Assembly: GCA_021771035.1 (NCBI GenBank)
Contig: JAETPU010000023.1
Span: 1-38,991 of the forward strand
DNA length: 38,991 nt
Origin: Marvinbryantia formatexigens
Lineage (GTDB): Bacteria; Bacillota; Clostridia; Oscillospirales; Ruminococcaceae
Direction: 5' to 3'
The notes below the pieces were generated by a model. The model ran no database searches. It saw nothing but the letters and a program-made list of their open reading frames with translations, and was not told where the DNA came from. Of this stretch, positions 1 to 7,711 are shown piece after piece (position 1 is the first letter of the stretch; every line of letters begins with the position of its first letter). The position numbers and the translations under genes were made by a program.

Positions 1-98
1 TGCTTAGTCCCCAATATTGTTCCGACTACGGAGAATTGAAACCTGTTTCAATTCTCATAAGGGATGCTGTATGACTCAGATAAGAAAGGGCTTAGCGC
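1..98 (+). repeat. 98-bp terminal direct repeat, left copy
   Basis: Bases 1-98 are identical to 38894-38991. The unit contains a hairpin with 12-base arms GAGAATTGAAAC and GTTTCAATTCTC (31-56) and lies inside the mosaic repeat family. Since the window carries chromosomal housekeeping genes, the identity most likely reflects a repeat at which the assembly ended or looped, not a true 39-kb circle; this is inference. Confidence 0.9.
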
Positions 99-375
99 AT
101 CCCGGCGTCCCCGCAGTTAATCCCCAATCGTGGCCTGCCGAACAGAAAGTAGGCAAAGATTCGCCCAAGAGGGGAGAACCCCTCTTGGATATCTCCCCCT
201 TGGGGTAGTTTTTTTGCACTCAATGAGTAGAGGCTAGAAAAAGTCGAGAAAGTAAACTTTCTCAACTTTAAAACCCATACTTGGGTTGATGCCGCTGATG
301 CGAGTTTAGTTTTATATCCGTCTATGGAAATTCTGCCGTAACAGCGGGGTAAACTCAAAGCTAGGGGCAAGGGGA
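1..375. repeat. Mosaic hairpin-rich intergenic repeat, block A
   Basis: Non-coding. It contains modules seen again at 10.4-11.6, 19.3-19.5 and 37.9-39.0 kb: the GAGAATTGAAAC hairpin (31-56); a segment with CAGAAAGTAGGCAAAG followed by an AAGAGGGG/CCCCTCTT hairpin and a CCCC/GGGG stem running into a T tract (about 121-215), which looks like a terminator; an AAAGT/ACTTT-type stem (about 243-266); and AACCCATACTTGGGTT (272-287). The last reads GGCCCATACTTGGGCC in the other blocks, a paired double change that keeps the stem. Confidence 0.85.
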
Positions 376-388
376 TGCGCATGATAGA

Positions 389-420
389 TTGTAAACTGAT
401 TTGGGCTTGTTTGTTGACAA
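389..420 (+). promoter_or_regulatory. BirA-type biotin operator upstream of bioY
   Basis: Half-sites TTGTAAAC (389-396) and GTTGACAA (413-420) form an inverted repeat with a 16-base spacer. This closely resembles known BirA operators, whose half-sites are TTGTTAAC or TTGTAAAC type with a spacer of about 15-16. The right half overlaps the -35 box of the bioY promoter, so biotin-bound BirA would be expected to block transcription. BirA itself is not in the window. Confidence 0.65.
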
Positions 421-442
421 TTCGTCGCGGGATGAGTATACT
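414..442 (+). promoter_or_regulatory. Sigma-A promoter of bioY
   Basis: TTGACA at 414-419 and TATACT at 437-442, separated by 17 bases: a near-consensus promoter. The leader of about 130 nt can pair ACAATCC (451-457) with GGATTGT (502-508). Confidence 0.7.
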
Positions 443-580
443 TTTTTAGGACAATCCATAAACTATGGCTGTTGCTCCGTCGGGGAAAAATCCATGCCGG
501 CGGATTGTGGGATTACCGGACTGCGCCCGATAAAAGGGGCTGCGGGATCGTAATAAAGAGTTGGAATGGGAGAGATGGGG

Positions 581-1120
581 ATGAGACGGACAAAGGCTAT
601 GATTCTATGCGCGCTGTTTGCCGCTTTGGCAGCGGTGGGCGCCTTTTTGAGGATACCGGTTCCGCTGGTTCCCTTCACCCTTCAGTTTTTATTCACCAAT
701 TTGGCGGGACTGCTGCTGGGAAAAAAGCTGGGAGCCGTCTCTGTGGGTGTCTATGTGCTCTTGGGGCTTATGGGCCTGCCCATTTTCACCGGCGGCGGGG
801 GCATTGGGTATCTGGTGCATCCCACCTTCGGCTATCTAATCGGATTTATCCTGGGTGCCTGGGTGGCGGGCTGGTTTGTCCAGCGCCGGGGCGGCAACCG
901 TTTTTCCACCTATCTTTGGGCGGGTTTTTTGAATATGGGCGTGGTGTTCCTATTGGGGATGGTTCACTATTTTCTGATTGCCAGCTATTATATCCATTCC
1001 CCCATTGGCGTGGGAAGCCTGTTTTTGACCTTCTGCCTGCCCTTTCTCCCCGGAGATATCGCCCTGTCTGTGCTTTCGGCGGTTTTGGCCCGCCGTCTGC
1101 GTCCCATCATCTGGAAGTAA
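581..1120 (+). CDS. bioY: Biotin ECF transporter substrate-binding (S) component BioY
   Basis: BioY is the membrane-embedded biotin-binding subunit of an energy-coupling factor transporter. It works with a shared EcfT and two ATPases, none of which is encoded here. The protein is about 179 residues and very hydrophobic, with roughly six membrane segments. It has the family's GLMGLPIFTGGGG stretch and the PTFGYLIGF motif (about residues 63-90). The ATG at 581 is preferred because GGGAGAG lies about six bases upstream; in-frame ATGs at 566 and 575 are possible. It is a single-gene transcript between a BirA-like operator/promoter and an intrinsic terminator, so biotin repression is likely. The biotin imported would serve AccB, encoded at 32.7 kb. 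Family assignment is firm; the start is moderately sure. Confidence 0.93.
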   Translation: MRRTKAMILCALFAALAAVGAFLRIPVPLVPFTLQFLFTNLAGLLLGKKLGAVSVGVYVLLGLMGLPIFTGGGGIGYLVHPTFGYLIGFILGAWVAGWFVQRRGGNRFSTYLWAGFLNMGVVFLLGMVHYFLIASYYIHSPIGVGSLFLTFCLPFLPGDIALSVLSAVLARRLRPIIWK

Positions 1121-1145
1121 GCCCGGCGCTGCCTCAAAGCTGTAT

Positions 1146-1178
1146 CCCCCCGCAGGAAAAGCCTGCGGGGGGATTTTG
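1146..1178 (+). terminator. Intrinsic terminator of bioY
   Basis: An eleven-pair stem of CCCCCCGCAGG with CCTGCGGGGGG around an AAAAG loop, followed by ATTTTGTG. Confidence 0.85.
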
Positions 1179-1280
1179 TGTTATCACGCGTTCGGACCCT
1201 CTCCGCCGCTGGGGAAAAGCCGCTGCAGCAGGTGTCAAGTAAGGAACGATTTGTAAGATTTAATTAAAAAAATATCTATT

Positions 1281-1333
1281 TTAGTCTAAATTTAGTCTAT
1301 TTCATTGACAACTTTCCAGTGGTAGAGTACACT
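1281..1333 (+). promoter_or_regulatory. Promoter of the ATP-grasp/hydrolase operon with upstream direct repeats
   Basis: TTGACA (1305-1310), 17 bases, then TACACT (1328-1333). Just upstream, TTAGTCTA occurs twice (1281-1288 and 1292-1299), 11 bases apart or about one helical turn, in an AT-rich stretch. That spacing is typical of an activator or repressor site, but no known regulator motif was recognised. A leader of about 160 nt follows. Confidence 0.6.
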
Positions 1334-1498
1334 AAAGAAAAAGCTCTGGCTTTCAGCCCCAATGCTGTCCGAGAAATATACAGCTGAAATGGACGGCTTT
1401 TGGAGTGATGGAGCGTCAGGGGAAACCGGGTGTAAAAGCCGGGGGAATCCTTCGGCGCCGTTCTGGGAAGCGGGGCTTGGGTGAAAGGGTGGAACATG

Positions 1499-2683
1499 AT
1501 GAATTTTGTCTTTATTTCACCCCATTTTCCAAAGGTGTACTGGAACTTCTGTGACCGCCTGAAAAGAAATGGGGTCAATGTACTGGGGGTGGCGGACGTA
1601 CCCTATGATGAACTGAGCGGGGAACTGAAGGCGGCCTTGACGGAGTATTACCGGGTGGATGATTTGGAGGACTATGACCAGGTGTTCCGGGCACTGGCAT
1701 TTTTCACCTTCCAGTATGGAAAAATTGACTGGGTGGAATCCAACAACGAATATTGGATGGAGCAGGATGCCCGCCTGCGTACGGATTTTAATATCTGCAC
1801 CGGGCCAAAGCTCGATGAAGTTACCGCATATAAGAGCAAATCGGCGATGAAGGCGTTTTACAAACAGGCCGGGGTTCCGTGTGCAAGGTATCATATGGCC
1901 CGCAGCTGCCCCGATGCGCTGGAATTTGTAAGGCAGGTGGGGTACCCCATCATTGTTAAACCAGATGTGGGCGTGGGCGCCAGCGCTACCTATCGGCTCA
2001 GCAGCGATGAGGAGCTCTCCCGGTTTTTTGAGCATCTGCCGGAGCAGCCGTATATCATGGAGGAGTTTATCCGCGGGGAAATTTATTCCTACGACGGAAT
2101 TTCAGACAGTCGGTGCACCCCTCTTTTTGAGGCCTTAAACTGTTTCCCCCAGCCCATCATGGATGTGGTCAACCGGCAGGATTCCCTGACCTATTACAGC
2201 ATTCCGCAGGTCCCACAGGCCCTCAGGGAGGTGGGAAGGCGTACGCTGAAGGCATTCGGGTCTAAAAACCGTTTTTTCCATCTGGAGTTTTTTAAGCTTC
2301 TGGAGGATAAGGAGGGATTGGGAAAGGCTGGGGATTTTGTCGCGCTGGAGGTCAATATGCGCCCGGCGGGGGGATATACCCCGGATATGATTGATTTTGC
2401 CAACAGCGTGGATGTGTATCAGATATTTGCGGATATGGCAGCCTTTGACGAATGCCGCCAAAAGCTGGATGGGGAAAAGTTCTACTGCGTGTACTCCAGC
2501 CGCAGGGACGCCCGCAGCTACCGGCATTCCCATGAGGAGATTCTCAGCCGCTATGGCGGCCGGATTGTCATGCAGGAGCGTATGCCCGCAGTTTTGGCCA
2601 CGGCAATGGGGGACCAGATGTATACGGCAAAGCTGCCAACTTACGATCAGATGCAGGAATTTATCGCCTTCGTGCAGGAATAG
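1499..2683 (+). CDS. ATP-grasp domain protein, putative carboxylate-amine/thiol ligase
   Basis: A protein of about 394 residues with ATP-grasp architecture: an N-terminal Rossmann-like pre-ATP-grasp part (MNFVFISPHFP...), the ATP-binding beta-strand/loop around YPIIVKPDVGVGAS, the hinge/second lobe at PYIMEEFIRGEIYSYDG, and the Mg-binding E-x-N in ALEVNMRPAGG. Such enzymes activate a carboxylate as an acyl phosphate and join it to an amine, thiol or hydroxyl; the substrates cannot be read from the sequence. ATG at 1499 is chosen because AGGGTGG lies about six bases upstream; GTG 1481 and ATG 1496 are alternatives. It is followed after 26 bases by an alpha/beta hydrolase, so the two probably act together. 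The symbol is left blank because no named member was recognised. Confidence 0.88.
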   Translation: MNFVFISPHFPKVYWNFCDRLKRNGVNVLGVADVPYDELSGELKAALTEYYRVDDLEDYDQVFRALAFFTFQYGKIDWVESNNEYWMEQDARLRTDFNICTGPKLDEVTAYKSKSAMKAFYKQAGVPCARYHMARSCPDALEFVRQVGYPIIVKPDVGVGASATYRLSSDEELSRFFEHLPEQPYIMEEFIRGEIYSYDGISDSRCTPLFEALNCFPQPIMDVVNRQDSLTYYSIPQVPQALREVGRRTLKAFGSKNRFFHLEFFKLLEDKEGLGKAGDFVALEVNMRPAGGYTPDMIDFANSVDVYQIFADMAAFDECRQKLDGEKFYCVYSSRRDARSYRHSHEEILSRYGGRIVMQERMPAVLATAMGDQMYTAKLPTYDQMQEFIAFVQE

Positions 2684-2709
2684 CCGGGGCCTGGAAAGGA
2701 TGGGACACT

Positions 2710-3465
2710 ATGGAGCGACGCTACTTTAAGGAATACAGCCACAGCCTGGACCGGGATATGGAATTTACGGTTTTTGGCACCGCCGGAAAGCCCTGTCTGG
2801 TTTTTCCCCCGCAGAACGGGCGGTTTTATGATTTTGAGAATTTCCATATGATCGATGCCTGCGCTGAATTTATCGAGGACGGCCGGCTGCAGGTATTCTG
2901 TGCCGACAGCATTGATTCGGAGTCCTGGTCCGGCACGGGCAGCGGGCGCGCAAGGATTTTGCAGCAGGAGAAGTGGTACCGGTATATCACTGAGGAACTG
3001 GTTCCCCGGATTTTAAGGCTCAACTACCAGGATGCGGGGGTAGACCATACCGGAAAACTGCTGGTATCCGGCTGCAGTATGGGGGCTACCCATGCGGCAA
3101 ACTTCTTTTTGCGCCGCCCGGATCTGTTCGATTCCCTGATAGCCCTGAGCGGCATCTATCAGGCTTCCTATTTCTTCGGGGAGTATATGGATGATTTGGT
3201 GTACCTAAATTCCCCCATTGACTATCTGTCCAATATGCCCGAGAACCACCCTTACATCCCCCTTTACAATGCCAGAAACATGATTTTCTGTGTGGGCCGC
3301 GGGGCCTGGGAGGAGGATTTGCTGGCCAGCCTATGTTCCCTGGAACAGATTTTGCAGCGTAAGGACATCCATGCCTGGGTGGACTATTGGGGGTGCGACG
3401 TATCCCACGACTGGTGCTGGTGGCAAAAACAGCTGCCCTATTTCCTGCGGTCGCTTACGCTGTAG
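2710..3465 (+). CDS. Alpha/beta-hydrolase, putative esterase (esterase D/FrmB-like fold)
   Basis: A 251-residue protein without a signal peptide, so probably cytoplasmic. The nucleophile elbow is G-C-S-M-G at residues 121-125 (Ser123), and the likely catalytic His is His233 in VSHDWCWW; the acid residue is probably one of the Asp residues between about 160 and 205. The HDW-x-WW ending is typical of the 'putative esterase' family. It is co-transcribed with the ATP-grasp protein (26-base gap) and ends before a strong terminator. A ligase next to an esterase suggests the hydrolase edits, releases or recycles the ligase product; that is inference. Confidence 0.85.
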   Translation: MERRYFKEYSHSLDRDMEFTVFGTAGKPCLVFPPQNGRFYDFENFHMIDACAEFIEDGRLQVFCADSIDSESWSGTGSGRARILQQEKWYRYITEELVPRILRLNYQDAGVDHTGKLLVSGCSMGATHAANFFLRRPDLFDSLIALSGIYQASYFFGEYMDDLVYLNSPIDYLSNMPENHPYIPLYNARNMIFCVGRGAWEEDLLASLCSLEQILQRKDIHAWVDYWGCDVSHDWCWWQKQLPYFLRSLTL

Positions 3466-3550
3466 GCTAAGCGATGAATCCGCAATAGAAAAAACCAGCA
3501 GCTCCTCTTGGCACACAGGAGGGGGCGCTGACAGAAAAAACCCACAGCGC

Positions 3551-3594
3551 AAATATAAGCCCTATGCGGGAAGAGCCCCGCATAGGGCTTATTT
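3551..3594. terminator. Bidirectional intrinsic terminator
   Basis: Long stem: AAGCCCTATGCGGG pairs with CCCGCATAGGGCTT around a short loop, with A-rich sequence on the left and T-rich on the right. It lies between convergent genes (hydrolase on plus, lipoprotein on minus) and can serve both. Confidence 0.85.
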
Positions 3595-3648
3595 GGCGTC
3601 CCGGGACAGAATGGAAGCACTGCCCGGCTGTTCGGCTTGGGTATTCGC

Positions 3649-4050
3649 CTATGGCTGCCCAATTTCATGGATTGTCTTGGCAAACGACTTATCAATGGAA
3701 TAAATCCTCTGGTACGGCTGTTCCAAAAACAATTTTCCGCCGTTAAAATACAGATAAACCACACTGGAAACGTTATTTTGCAGGACGAACTCTATTTTAA
3801 CGGCGGTGTCCCCGACAGGGTGATCCTGGACGCTTTCCCTGCCGGTATCCTTGGCCTGGCCCATCTGATCCAACAGCTTGCCAATCGCATCCTCATCGCT
3901 GCTGGAAGCGGAGGTGTCGCCGTTTCGGATGACCACCTGGCGGATTTCACCGGCGGCGGGCAGGATAATATCGCCCTTGGGAGCGCGGGAACAGGAAACC
4001 AGAAGGAACAGGGAAAGGATGAAACAAATCAGTGCCGGTATCGTTTTCAC
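3649..4050 (-). CDS. Small lipoprotein, DUF5301-like
   Basis: A 133-residue exported lipoprotein: hydrophobic signal segment (residues 4-19) and lipobox L-V-S-C with Cys20 as the predicted lipidated residue. The C-terminal half (SSVVYLYFNGGKLFLEQPYQRIY) resembles the YLY...G-K...EQPY-GIY ending of small Firmicutes domains such as DUF5301. The start is GTG, with GGAGG seven bases upstream. It lies 88 bases downstream of the PHP phosphatase on the same strand and may share its transcript. Exact function is unknown; it is likely an extracytoplasmic accessory or sensory protein. Confidence 0.75.
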   Translation of the reverse strand: MKTIPALICFILSLFLLVSCSRAPKGDIILPAAGEIRQVVIRNGDTSASSSDEDAIGKLLDQMGQAKDTGRESVQDHPVGDTAVKIEFVLQNNVSSVVYLYFNGGKLFLEQPYQRIYSIDKSFAKTIHEIGQP

Positions 4051-4138
4051 TGTTATACCTCCACGGAAAAACGTGGCTGGCGATACTTGCTTTGGGCGAA
4101 CCTGCGCAAATGCGCTTTGTATGGAAAGCGGGCAGGGC

Positions 4139-4960
4139 CTACATCAAAGCGGAGATAGGCTCTTCCACAAATACACCGTCCCGCAGCAGCCAGACGGAGG
4201 AAAATCCCGCGTCCTGGGCCATACTCAGCGCTTCGGGAAACCGATAGGCCAGGGAGGCCAGCTCATGGCTGTCGGAATTGACCATCACACGGCCGCCCTG
4301 ATCCCGGATGTACCGCAGCAGAGGGATATCCGGATAGGGTGTGGCTTTGGAATGGCGGAACATCCCGCCGGTATTGATTTCGAAGATGGCGCCGGTGGGG
4401 ATAATGGCGTCGATGGCGCTTTTGGCCGCGTCCAGGTAGGCTGGGGAGGTCTCGTCGAAATACCGGCCGCCGTCGTTATATTTGCGCACCAGATCCAGAT
4501 GCCCCACCACCTGGGGACGGTAAGTCAGGACGCTTTGGGCGCTCAGCTCGAAGAAAGCCCGTACCAGCTCCATGGCGTCGCCGCCGAACATCTCCTCCAG
4601 GCAATCCTGAAAGGTTTCAAAGTGATCCACAATCCAGGTTTTGCCGTCCCGGTTGCGCAGGCAGTGCACCGAGGAGATAAGGTAACTAAACTGTCCGGGA
4701 TCCGCAACGGGGTACAGGGCGTCCTGCTCCACTCCGGCAGTGATGGTGATTTGTCCGGCATACTTCTGCCTAAGACGGGATATTTCGGCCAGATATCCGG
4801 GAATATCCTTGAGGACAGGCTCCTGAAGGCCGGTATCGGAATGGCTGGAAAAGCCGATATCGTGAAATCCCAGGCTCAGGGCGGCCTGTACCATCTCCTC
4901 CATGGTGTTCAGGCCGTCACAATAGGAACAGTGGGTGTGCGCATTGGAACAAAGCGGCAT
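4139..4960 (-). CDS. PHP-domain phosphoesterase, histidinol-phosphatase-like
   Basis: A 273-residue PHP-family protein. The first metal motif is H-T-H at residues 8-10 (AHTHCSYCDG). Further ligands are His40 (SSHSD), Glu78 (AGVEQD) and His99 (SSVHC), with the closing D-S-H in VMVNSDSH. This order matches HisK-type histidinol-phosphate phosphatase, which makes histidinol in histidine synthesis. No his gene is near, so another phosphoester substrate is possible and no symbol is given. AAGGAG lies nine bases upstream of the ATG. Confidence 0.85.
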   Translation of the reverse strand: MPLCSNAHTHCSYCDGLNTMEEMVQAALSLGFHDIGFSSHSDTGLQEPVLKDIPGYLAEISRLRQKYAGQITITAGVEQDALYPVADPGQFSYLISSVHCLRNRDGKTWIVDHFETFQDCLEEMFGGDAMELVRAFFELSAQSVLTYRPQVVGHLDLVRKYNDGGRYFDETSPAYLDAAKSAIDAIIPTGAIFEINTGGMFRHSKATPYPDIPLLRYIRDQGGRVMVNSDSHELASLAYRFPEALSMAQDAGFSSVWLLRDGVFVEEPISALM

Positions 4961-5100
4961 GGTGAGAAACTCCTTTTTCTAGTCGATTTTTAAGCTGCGG
5001 GGCACAGTGTGCGGGAGGCGCCGGCCCGCCTCCCTCGTATCCCTCCGGCGGCAGGATTTGCCGCGGGAAAGCCGGTTATGGAAAAACCGGAGGTCCCCCC

Positions 5101-5829
5101 TCAGAACTCCCCGGGCGGGACAGGAGCACGGCGCATTCCCAGCAGCCACCGGGCCGCCAGCTCCAAGCGGGTTGGAATTTCGGTGAAATGCCCGCCGGGC
5201 ATACCCTCAAAGACGCAGAGCCCGGGGGGAACCAGCTTTTCCCGCAGAATCCGGACACATTCCCTGGTGTTGTCCCCCACGGCGGCCATCCGGGGATTCC
5301 GGTTTTTTTCCTCCCTCGCGCCCAGGGAAAGATAAACCCGCGTATCTGGAGCGCACAGGGCGTGTTCCCGAAAATAGGGGAGAACACCGTCATACCATAG
5401 GGAGGAGGAAAGCCCCGCCACCGAGCCGAAACAGTCGGTATAAAACAGCGCGTACAAAGCGGCGAGCCCTGCCAGGGAGTAGCCCATCAGGGCTCTGTCT
5501 TCCCGGCGCCGGGACAGAATCCCCGTCCCGTCCAGCTGTGGGAGAAGCGTATGGAGGAGGCGATCGAAAAACTCGGGGGCTCCTCCCGCAAAGGGCGCAT
5601 CCCCCGGGTGAAGGCCGTCGGCGGGCCAGGGGGAAAAGTCCCGGTTCCAGTTTTCCGAGGCGACAAGAACCAGGGCGAAGGGGCAGTCCGGCCCGGAGAG
5701 CTCCTCATAGAGGGCGCCGGCTTCGGGGATGCTGTCCTCTCCCGCCAGCCAGAACAGGCAAGGAAGCCCTTTTTGCCGGGGCGGGGCAAACAGCGAAAAC
5801 CCCTCCCCTTCCATCAGCGGTGTTGCCAT
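5101..5829 (-). CDS. Alpha/beta-hydrolase, putative esterase (BesA/IroE-like)
   Basis: A 242-residue hydrolase with G-Y-S-L-A-G at residues 116-121 (Ser118 nucleophile) and His214 in PGGHFTEIP as the probable catalytic His. The layout resembles esterases of the Fes/IroE/BesA group, which cleave trilactone siderophores, but no siderophore or iron gene is nearby, so this is only a fold-level match. Its ATG follows the rhodanese stop by one base, and GGAGGGGG at the rhodanese end is its ribosome site, implying translational coupling. It is not closely similar to the other esterase at 2710-3465. Confidence 0.8.
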   Translation of the reverse strand: MATPLMEGEGFSLFAPPRQKGLPCLFWLAGEDSIPEAGALYEELSGPDCPFALVLVASENWNRDFSPWPADGLHPGDAPFAGGAPEFFDRLLHTLLPQLDGTGILSRRREDRALMGYSLAGLAALYALFYTDCFGSVAGLSSSLWYDGVLPYFREHALCAPDTRVYLSLGAREEKNRNPRMAAVGDNTRECVRILREKLVPPGLCVFEGMPGGHFTEIPTRLELAARWLLGMRRAPVPPGEF

Positions 5830-5830
5830 A

Positions 5831-6181
5831 TCAGAGTCCCCCCTCCGGCGGATCGGAGGTCTGCAGCGGCCCGCTGTAATCCGTAACAGCGCCGATATTG
5901 ATGCCGTTACGGTAACCGGCTTCCATCAGGATCTCACAGGCCTGGGCACTGCGATGCCCGGCACGGCAGTACAGGAAAATGGGATCCTCCCGGGGAAGAA
6001 ACCGGGGAATCCTCTGGCGCAGCTGCTCCAGAGGGACATTTTTAGCCCCCGGCAGATGCCCCTGGCGGTACTCCGCGGGTGTACGCACATCCAGCAGTAA
6101 AATTTCCGGGTTATTCTCCAGCTTCTGCTGGGCGATTGCCATAGAGAGGGTGGGGATACTGCGTTTTTTTCTGCGAAACAT
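5831..6181 (-). CDS. Rhodanese-like single-domain protein
   Basis: A 116-residue cytoplasmic protein made of one rhodanese domain: LLLDVRTPAEYRQGHLPGA is the substrate-entry signature and C-R-A-G-H-R-S (Cys72) is the active-site loop carrying the persulfide. Such proteins transfer sulfane sulfur, for example from thiosulfate, to acceptors; the partner is unknown. AAAGGAG lies just upstream of the ATG. It lies 63 bases after sfsA and is immediately followed by the esterase, so the three are probably one transcript. Confidence 0.9.
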   Translation of the reverse strand: MFRRKKRSIPTLSMAIAQQKLENNPEILLLDVRTPAEYRQGHLPGAKNVPLEQLRQRIPRFLPREDPIFLYCRAGHRSAQACEILMEAGYRNGINIGAVTDYSGPLQTSDPPEGGL

Positions 6182-6244
6182 CAGGTGCTCCTTTCTTTTG
6201 GGAAGACGATTGCCCGATTCCCCGCGGGGAACCTGAGACGGCCC

Positions 6245-6928
6245 TTATTCCAGGCAGATGGGCACAGGCCTTCGGATTTGCAGGCTGCCGGGCGTTACAG
6301 TACAGTCATAGGCATACAGCTCAACCCCGGCCCGGTGCGCCTGCACAAGAGCCTGTCCGAATTCGGGATGCGTGCGGTAATTGGGCCTGAACTCCAGTAC
6401 GTCCTGCATTTGAATGACAAAAAAGATACCGGCGCCTGCTCCGGATCCCCGCAGGCGGATGAGCTCTTGAATATGCTTAATCCCGCGCTGGGTGGGGGCG
6501 TCCGGGAATAAAACGGTTCCGTTTTCCTCCAGAGTGACACCCTTGACCTCCAGATAAAAGGGGCCGTTGGCGGTCTGGACCATAAAATCCAGCCGGGAAT
6601 CCCCCACCCGGTATTCGGGATGAAGGCAGGTGATTCCGTCCAGAAGCCCCCCGCTTTCCAAGAATTCCCGTACCACCCGGTTTGGGGCCTGGCTGTCCAG
6701 ATTGATCAGTTTTTCCTCACGCTGGACGCATACCAGGTCATAGGCGGTTTTCCGGCTGGGGGAACGGTTTTCCTCCAGATAGACTGGATATCCCGGAACC
6801 AAAAGCTCCCGGCACCGGCCTGTGTTTTTTACATGGCACACCACCTGCTGTCCCGGCAGCTGGACATTGGCAATAAACCGGTTGGGACGCTCAAGAAAGA
6901 TTCCGCGATGGATGGTGCCGTATTCCAT
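6245..6928 (-). CDS. sfsA: SfsA family protein (sugar fermentation stimulation homologue)
   Basis: A 227-residue protein, normal for SfsA, with an N-terminal OB-like part (RFIANVQLPG...CHVKNTGRCRELL) and a C-terminal nuclease-like fold (LDFMVQTANGPFYLEVKGVTL, then FPDAPTQRGIKHIQEL). The D...E-V-K pattern is that of PD-(D/E)XK nucleases. SfsA was named in E. coli for effects on maltose fermentation; its molecular role is still unsettled. AAGGAG lies about 11 bases upstream. Its promoter probably lies in the repeat cluster at 7.1-7.5 kb, where four minus-strand -10-like motifs occur. Confidence 0.93.
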   Translation of the reverse strand: MEYGTIHRGIFLERPNRFIANVQLPGQQVVCHVKNTGRCRELLVPGYPVYLEENRSPSRKTAYDLVCVQREEKLINLDSQAPNRVVREFLESGGLLDGITCLHPEYRVGDSRLDFMVQTANGPFYLEVKGVTLEENGTVLFPDAPTQRGIKHIQELIRLRGSGAGAGIFFVIQMQDVLEFRPNYRTHPEFGQALVQAHRAGVELYAYDCTVTPGSLQIRRPVPICLE

Positions 6929-7140
6929 ATCAGTAAACGCTCCTTCTGGGTTTCATCTGTTTTCATGAGAAAAAGGCGGCGGATACAAATGGGGAGTGTG
7001 CGTTAAGCGGCAGGTATAACGTGCAAACTGCCAAAGGCCCCGATGGGCTCGCGCGCCCCGCAACAAATGACAGGAAATACCGGCGGCCCGCCGGAGTGCT
7101 GCCGCTGGGGGAAAAATGCAGCCGCCAAAATGCCGTTTCC

Positions 7141-7290
7141 CGGTTCTGTTCTTCTCGATGTTTATTATACCATAAATGCAAGCCGTCTATCGGCTTGCTA
7201 CCAGTACGGTAAAAGAAACGCATCTGCAAAAACGGCCAATGCCGTTTTTACCGCTATTTGCGTTTATTATACCATAAAGTCTAGGAGAAC
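7141..7290 (-). repeat. Two promoter-like hairpin repeat units upstream of sfsA
   Basis: Read on the minus strand, TTTATGGTATAATAAAC occurs twice, with -10 boxes at 7266-7271 and 7164-7169 (102 bases apart). Each is an extended -10 (TGG-TATAAT) without a clear -35. Between them are hairpins: AAAAACGGC with GCCGTTTTT (about 7226-7252) and GCAAGCCG with CGGCTTGC (about 7178-7199). These could start the sfsA transcript. The rest of 6929-7140 shows no gene. Confidence 0.6.
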
Positions 7291-7540
7291 CGGGAAGTTT
7301 CACGGTTTGGTTTTGCCAAACACCGGCCATACCTTCGGGCCGATGAGGGAAACTTCCATATCATCTTTAGATGATTGTATATTCGCGTTCCACGCGAATA
7401 TTGTACCATAATTTTAGAACCAGCCGGGGACGTTTCGCGGTTCAGCGACAGCTGAATGCCGGTCGCTGTTTGACCGGCAAGCGAAACTCCAAGATGTTCA
7501 CGCTCTGTGTGAACATTGTACCATAATTTTAGAACCAACC
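7290..7540 (-). repeat. Two tandem hairpin repeat units, related to the copy at 14.45-14.62 kb
   Basis: On the minus strand each unit begins with GGTTCTAAAATTATGG followed by TACAAT (-10-like boxes at 7515-7520 and 7400-7405). Immediately afterwards come hairpins: GTTCAC/GTGAAC in the first and TTCGCG/CGCGAA plus ATCATC/GATGAT in the second, then an outer GGAAGTTTC/GAAACTTCC stem. The second unit matches the plus-strand copy upstream of the AraC gene over about 150 bases in reverse orientation. No protein is encoded. Confidence 0.8.
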
Positions 7541-7711
7541 GCAAAACATCTCCGCCGATCCAGGCGTCTGGTACAATATTTTTTCGGTATCCATACATCC
7601 GCCCCGGGATTTTCTGCAAAGAGATACAGCCGGCGCATAGGAGAACCCAATCCTGTCCAGACTAACCCAAAAGGCCATCGGTAAAAAATGGATGGCAAAG
7701 GGGGTACCGTT

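Noticed and set aside
472-1242. 256-codon frame overlapping bioY
   Set aside because: It lies in another frame of bioY, with no family resemblance and low-complexity composition; BioY itself is clear.
3878-4993. 371-codon plus-strand frame over the lipoprotein and PHP genes
   Set aside because: Antisense to two genes with clear motifs and ribosome sites; His/Gly/Gln-rich composition typical of a shadow.
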